A stretch of DNA of 64,000 nt, from positions 62,001 through 126,000 of the forward strand of contig NZ_JAMSCK010000003.1 in assembly GCF_023805255.1 (NCBI RefSeq), given 5' to 3'. Shown here one piece after another: positions 60,371 through 64,000 of this stretch. Position 1 is the stretch's first letter, and the number at the start of each line of letters is the position of its first letter. The position numbers and the translations under genes were made by a program. Origin of the DNA: Gramella jeungdoensis. Lineage in GTDB: Bacteria; Bacteroidota; Bacteroidia; Flavobacteriales; Flavobacteriaceae. Below the pieces are notes generated by a model. It was not told the origin of the DNA. It saw nothing but the letters and a program-made list of their open reading frames with translations, and ran no database searches.

Positions 60371-62356
60371 ATGCTCAAAACAATCTATACACTTATACTG
60401 GTTAGTTTTTTTTCAGGATTCAGCTTATTGCAATTAGAACCCATAATTAAGAAAAGTTACTTTTTCCATCTGCTTTTTTTCAGCCTGTTCTTAAATGCTT
60501 CCCTTGCACAAACAGATTCCATTAACACTTACAGCCTACATACTTTCAAAGAGGTGCCTGTAAATATTTCCCTGGAATGGCTAAATGATAACTATGTTGA
60601 AAACCCTGAAAATTTTCATGAAAAAGCGTTGCAGACCTTAGACCGGGCTTATCGCTTAGAAGATGAAAAACTTAAAGCGGAAGCACACCTTCTTTTAATG
60701 CGCTGGCATGCCTTTCACGTACCCTTTACGATTGATTCGATACTTCCTCACGGTGAAAAAGCAATTGCATTATTCAAGAAAGTGAATGATATGGCCAAGG
60801 TAGCTATTACCAGTGTCGAATTGGCCTATGAATACATTGAAGGAAATGACACAGAACGTTCTGAACAATTGATCTTCGATGCCATTGAAATTTACGAAGC
60901 TTCAGGGAATGAGAAAGGCTTGGGCTCGGCCTTTAGTGCCCTATCGAGTATTTTTCTTTCACAAAAGGAGCCGCAATTGTCAATAAAATATGGTTTAAAA
61001 GCTTTGGAGCTAACACAGAAAGTGGAAGACCATCATACTACCGCTCAAACCTGGCTAGCACTAGTTCTGGCTTATGATGATGCCGGAGAACCAGAAAAGG
61101 CGATACACGCTGCAGACATGTGTATTGAAACGATTAATCGCTACAATATAGATGATGATTTCAATCTGGCCCGGGCATATGGCTATCGAGGAGACGTATG
61201 GGCAGAGCTTGAAGAGTATCAAAAATCTCTGGAAGATAATGTGAAATCTTATGGAATAGTTGAGGCCAAGATTGGAGCTGAACGGCCAGCTGCTAAAACC
61301 TATAGGCGGGGAATCGGCAAGGCATATTATATGAAGGGAGATTACCAGGAAGCCCTTCCACATCTTGAAGCTAGTAAAGATGGATATGTTGCCCTGGGTC
61401 AGGGTAGCCAGCCAAAAATGCAGATATTATATAATGAAATCGCAGACAGCTATTCTAAAATCGGGGATTTTCAAAAGGCGTATTTAAATCAGCAACTAGC
61501 ACATGAGGTATACGAGACTCTTATGCAGAATAAAGTTTCTAACCTGGAATCTGAAGCTTTATTTAAATATGAAAGTGGAAAAAAAGATGAAGCTCTGGCA
61601 TCCCAGGCCGCTTTAATAGATCAAAAGAGTAAGACCCAGACCCTTATTATCGTGATCGCTTCTCTATTGTTTATATTCCTGCTCTCGCTCTTATATTTCT
61701 TTTTGAAAAGCAAAAAAGCCACCAGAATTATCAGGGCCAAAAATGCCGAAAACGAATTATTGCTTAAGGAGATTCACCACCGGGTTAAGAACAATCTGGA
61801 AATGGTAAAAAGCCTTATCGCCCTGCAATCGGCTCAAATAGAAGATCCGGCAACTAAAGACGCTATGATCGCCAGTCAGAACCGGGTTCAATCTATGGGA
61901 ATAATTCATCAAAAATTATATCAGGGCAAAAATCTGGGGAGTATTGAAATGAAAGACTACTTTCTTAATCTTAGTGAAGGTATTCTTGACACCTTTAATG
62001 CAGAAGACAGGGTGAAAATAGAGTGTGCTATGGACACACTGGAGCTTGATGTAGATACCGCAGTCCCAATAGGTCTTATTGTAAACGAGTTGCTTACCAA
62101 TGCGCTTAAATATGCTTTCCCGCAAGAACAACAAGGCGTTATTAATATCAGCCTGGAGAGAGATACTGAACAAAATTTGAAATTACAGGTTAGAGATAAC
62201 GGAATTGGGAAGGCTGAGGATCTTGAACCAAAGGGAACAGGTTTTGGCTCACAATTGGTGAGGTTATTAACCCGGCAACTTAATGGAAAGATGACAGAAC
62301 GTAATGAGGACGGAACTTATATTGAATTTGACTTTTTAATCAGCAAAAGCGCATAA
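60371..62356 (+). CDS. TPR-containing sensor histidine kinase (HisKA_2 type)
   Basis: A 661-residue membrane kinase. A signal sequence or N-terminal helix is followed by a periplasmic region of about 380 residues with TPR-like helix pairs (for example SIKYGLKALELTQKVEDHHT, SYSKIGDFQKAYLNQQLAH). One membrane helix (LIIVIASLLFIFLLSLLYF, about 425-444) leads to the HisKA_2 dimerisation helix with the phospho-acceptor His469/470 in KEIHHRVKNNLEM. An HATPase domain ends the protein (IVNELLTNALKYAFP; DNGIGK; GFGSQLVRLL). It overlaps its response regulator by 1 base. The signal is unknown. Confidence 0.92.
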   Translation: MLKTIYTLILVSFFSGFSLLQLEPIIKKSYFFHLLFFSLFLNASLAQTDSINTYSLHTFKEVPVNISLEWLNDNYVENPENFHEKALQTLDRAYRLEDEKLKAEAHLLLMRWHAFHVPFTIDSILPHGEKAIALFKKVNDMAKVAITSVELAYEYIEGNDTERSEQLIFDAIEIYEASGNEKGLGSAFSALSSIFLSQKEPQLSIKYGLKALELTQKVEDHHTTAQTWLALVLAYDDAGEPEKAIHAADMCIETINRYNIDDDFNLARAYGYRGDVWAELEEYQKSLEDNVKSYGIVEAKIGAERPAAKTYRRGIGKAYYMKGDYQEALPHLEASKDGYVALGQGSQPKMQILYNEIADSYSKIGDFQKAYLNQQLAHEVYETLMQNKVSNLESEALFKYESGKKDEALASQAALIDQKSKTQTLIIVIASLLFIFLLSLLYFFLKSKKATRIIRAKNAENELLLKEIHHRVKNNLEMVKSLIALQSAQIEDPATKDAMIASQNRVQSMGIIHQKLYQGKNLGSIEMKDYFLNLSEGILDTFNAEDRVKIECAMDTLELDVDTAVPIGLIVNELLTNALKYAFPQEQQGVINISLERDTEQNLKLQVRDNGIGKAEDLEPKGTGFGSQLVRLLTRQLNGKMTERNEDGTYIEFDFLISKSA

Positions 62357-63099
62357 TGAGTGAAAAGATAAAAATACTTATTGTGGAAGATGAAATGATC
62401 ATCGCGGCTAATATCTCATTACAGCTGAATGAATTAGGATATGAAGTTACCGGTATTGTTCCAAGAGGAGAAGAAGCTTTAATGCATATTAAAACTGAAA
62501 CTCCAGATATATTACTGCTAGATATCAACCTTAAAGGCTCTTTAGATGGTATAGAGACCGCATTAAAAATGCAAGAAACTCACGATATTCCAGTGATCTA
62601 TCTAACCGCAAATGCAGATGAAGCCCACTTCAACAGAGCCAAAGTAACACATCCCTACGCTTTCGTAGCCAAACCTTTTAAAAAATTAGATCTACAGCGG
62701 GCAATCGAATTGACCGTTTCCCAAATAGGTTTTAAAAACGAAAATAATTCCAATTTCAAACCTAAAGAAGATGACGCCTTTATCCTAAATGATTGTGTCT
62801 TTGTGCGGCACCTAAATACAATGGTAAAAGTTGAAATTAAAGATATACTTTACATTGAAGCTGAACGGAATTACTGCCGAATCTTCACCAATAACAAGGA
62901 ATATCTGCTTGTTATTACCCTTAAAGAGATGGATAAAAAATTACCTGCAAAACACTTTTTAAGGATCCACAGGTCGTATATCATTAATATTTCTCAAATC
63001 ACCGAGATAGCCACCAGCCACATCGTTATTGGCAGGAAAGCCATTCCCATTAACAAGTCTTTAAAAAAGGAATTACTCAAGCGACTACAAACGATTTAA
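62356..63099 (+). CDS. LytTR-type response regulator
   Basis: A 247-residue regulator with an N-terminal receiver domain (ILIVEDEMIIAANISLQ; phospho-acceptor Asp in ILLLDINLKGSLDG, near residue 55; T and K at VIYLTANAD and FVAKPFKKLD) and a C-terminal LytTR DNA-binding domain (VEIKDILYIEAERNYCRIFT; FLRIHRSYIINISQITEI). Start overlaps the kinase stop by 1 base (TAATG), so the two form one two-component system. Targets are not apparent. Confidence 0.93.
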   Translation: MSEKIKILIVEDEMIIAANISLQLNELGYEVTGIVPRGEEALMHIKTETPDILLLDINLKGSLDGIETALKMQETHDIPVIYLTANADEAHFNRAKVTHPYAFVAKPFKKLDLQRAIELTVSQIGFKNENNSNFKPKEDDAFILNDCVFVRHLNTMVKVEIKDILYIEAERNYCRIFTNNKEYLLVITLKEMDKKLPAKHFLRIHRSYIINISQITEIATSHIVIGRKAIPINKSLKKELLKRLQTI

Positions 63100-63542
63100 T
63101 CTCTTTGTTAAGCAAACCTTCTTTCCCGGACAGCATATCGATGCTTTCGTCCCACATCGTTTATTTTAACCACTGAATATAGGTTATTTAGCCTTATTGA
63201 AGGACATGTAACAATCAAATAAACAACCAAAAAACTCTGAAATGAGCATCTAATTTTGACAATACTAACAGCCTTTTTTAACTAGATTATAAAAATACTC
63301 TTTAATTTATTTGAATTACCAGGGATAGAATCTTGGCCGTCATCACAACAGTTCAATCGCAAGCTCTATCCATCATCATTGTAATTTTTAATAGTTAGGT
63401 CATTCATCAATCCTAATTAGAATAGTTAAAAAAGGCTGAAAGTATTAAAATAAGATGTTCTTTCCTATAGGAAGTTTTTGCTTGTTATCTATCTCTAAAA
63501 AACTATCTATCAAGCCTGAAAAACCCGAAGATTTAGGAATTC

Positions 63543-63581
63543 TCACCGTTCGCTGGACTTGGGGGGCCAGTGTATAGGTGA
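63543..63581 (+). other. Nested two-stem foldback
   Basis: TCACC (63543-63547) pairs with GGTGA (63577-63581), and inside it CTGG (63553-63556) pairs with CCAG (63567-63570) around a G-rich loop containing GGGGGG. The arrangement of outer and inner stems with a G-rich loop is suggestive of structured RNA but each stem is short. Confidence 0.3.
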
Positions 63582-63711
63582 TTGTGAAAAAATCCAGGGT
63601 TCTTTGGGCGATAGATTAATTTAAAGGACTTGTAAAATAGTTTATTATTAAGATTAATCTCAGGCCTACTGATGTCTGAGAAACTGTGAACACGGCTTTA
63701 TTTACCGGTAA

Positions 63712-63739
63712 AATCATCCAGAATTTTTTCTGGGTGATT
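63712..63739 (+). other. Stable 12-bp hairpin with UUUU loop
   Basis: AATCATCCAGAA (63712-63723) pairs with TTCTGGGTGATT (63728-63739), 12 positions with one G-U wobble that exists only in plus-strand RNA, closing on TTTT. It is not followed by a T run, so it is not a standard terminator. A processing signal or the end of an unseen RNA is possible. Confidence 0.5.
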
Positions 63740-64000
63740 CTATCTAATCTTTCCATCTCATTTTTTCAGTTTGCTCGTTTACTTGAAAACTAACTTTCTC
63801 CTCCATAATCTGTATAGAATGAGCCTGGGTAATTCCAATTAGGCAGTGTCCTAAAAGCTTACTCACAACTTCTGATGCAACGTCGATTAGAAGCAAAAGC
63901 CACTACTTTTCTTACCTATACATGGAATCTTAAATCACGAACGACAATTAACTTTAAAAAGCACACAACCAGCATTTTAAATCCTTTTTTTTATTATTTT

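Larger units (their letters stand above)
63100..64000. other. Gene-poor end region with RNA-like foldbacks
   Basis: 901 bases with no convincing gene. A 40-codon frame (63455-63577, MFFPIGSFCLLSISK...) and a frame open to the window edge (from 63875, MQRRLEAKATTFLTYTW...) are noted but unsupported. Two foldbacks, 63543-63581 and 63712-63739, are listed separately. Confidence 0.5.

Noticed and set aside
63455-63577. 40-codon plus frame in the end region (MFFPIGSFCLLS...)
   Set aside because: No regulatory signal, family or neighbour supports it, and it overlaps a foldback; treated as chance.
63875-64000. Plus frame open to the window edge, near TGTCCTAAAA resembling an insertion-sequence end
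   Set aside because: Only 42 codons are visible and the terminal motif alone is not specific; the frame cannot be judged without the sequence beyond the edge.

Overview
The window reads as chromosomal DNA of a marine-type flavobacterium (Bacteroidota, Flavobacteriaceae; the gene content resembles Gramella/Christiangramia, inferred without any database search). The reasons are a complete gldK-L-M-N block of the type IX secretion/gliding machinery, a SusC/SusD pair, the Bacteroidota promoter form (TTTG, about 20 nt, TAnnTTTG) in front of a tRNA gene, low GC, weak Shine-Dalgarno sequences and many lipoproteins with a Cys near residue 20.

Layout. 1-7 kb: end of a nitrous-oxide-reductase maturation operon (nosD end, nosF, nosY), a thioredoxin-like protein, a polytopic protein with His motifs like haem-copper oxidases, an Rrf2 regulator, the RIC iron-sulfur repair protein, HemN and a DUF4403-like protein: a low-oxygen/nitric-oxide block. 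7-8 kb: an exported AhpD-like protein, a 30-aa membrane peptide and two orphan minus-strand terminators. 8.4-21.5 kb: pckA, a divergent membrane-anchored predicted regulator, and a six-gene operon (SusC, SusD, SGNH esterase, DASS carboxylate transporter, lamin-tail lipoprotein, alpha/beta-hydrolase lipoprotein). It looks like a polysaccharide-utilisation locus but has esterases and an organic-acid transporter instead of glycosidases, next to the gluconeogenic enzyme that would use C4 acids.

22.7-27.1 kb: the most unusual stretch. An initiator tRNA gene (minus strand) is followed by three single-gene units: a serine beta-lactamase-like hydrolase, a lipoprotein and a zinc-peptidase-like protein. 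Each ends in a copy of the tRNA's own 3' end plus terminator hairpin. The copies nearest the tRNA share 41 identical bases. This looks like serial insertion of one-gene cassettes at a tRNA terminator, with no recombinase in the window.

27.1-36.9 kb: a STAS-like protein, a zinc-ribbon protein, a tripartite RND efflux operon, an ABC-F ATPase, DUF983 and an FAD oxidoreductase. 37-45.4 kb: gldN-M-L-K, an arginase-fold protein lacking its metal ligands, and topA. 45.5-54.7 kb: lipoproteins, small proteins, dsbD, a secreted GH130 enzyme with a BASS transporter, SigZ with a 42-aa downstream peptide, and an ArsI/CadI-type dioxygenase. 54.9-59.4 kb: two paralogous pairs of DUF1080 (3-keto-glycoside hydrolase) and Gfo/Idh/MocA oxidoreductase. 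59.7-63.1 kb: a lone PAS protein and a TPR sensor kinase with its LytTR response regulator. The last 900 bases have no convincing gene but hold two RNA-like foldbacks.

All functions come from reading motifs by eye; no alignment, structure prediction or search was run.
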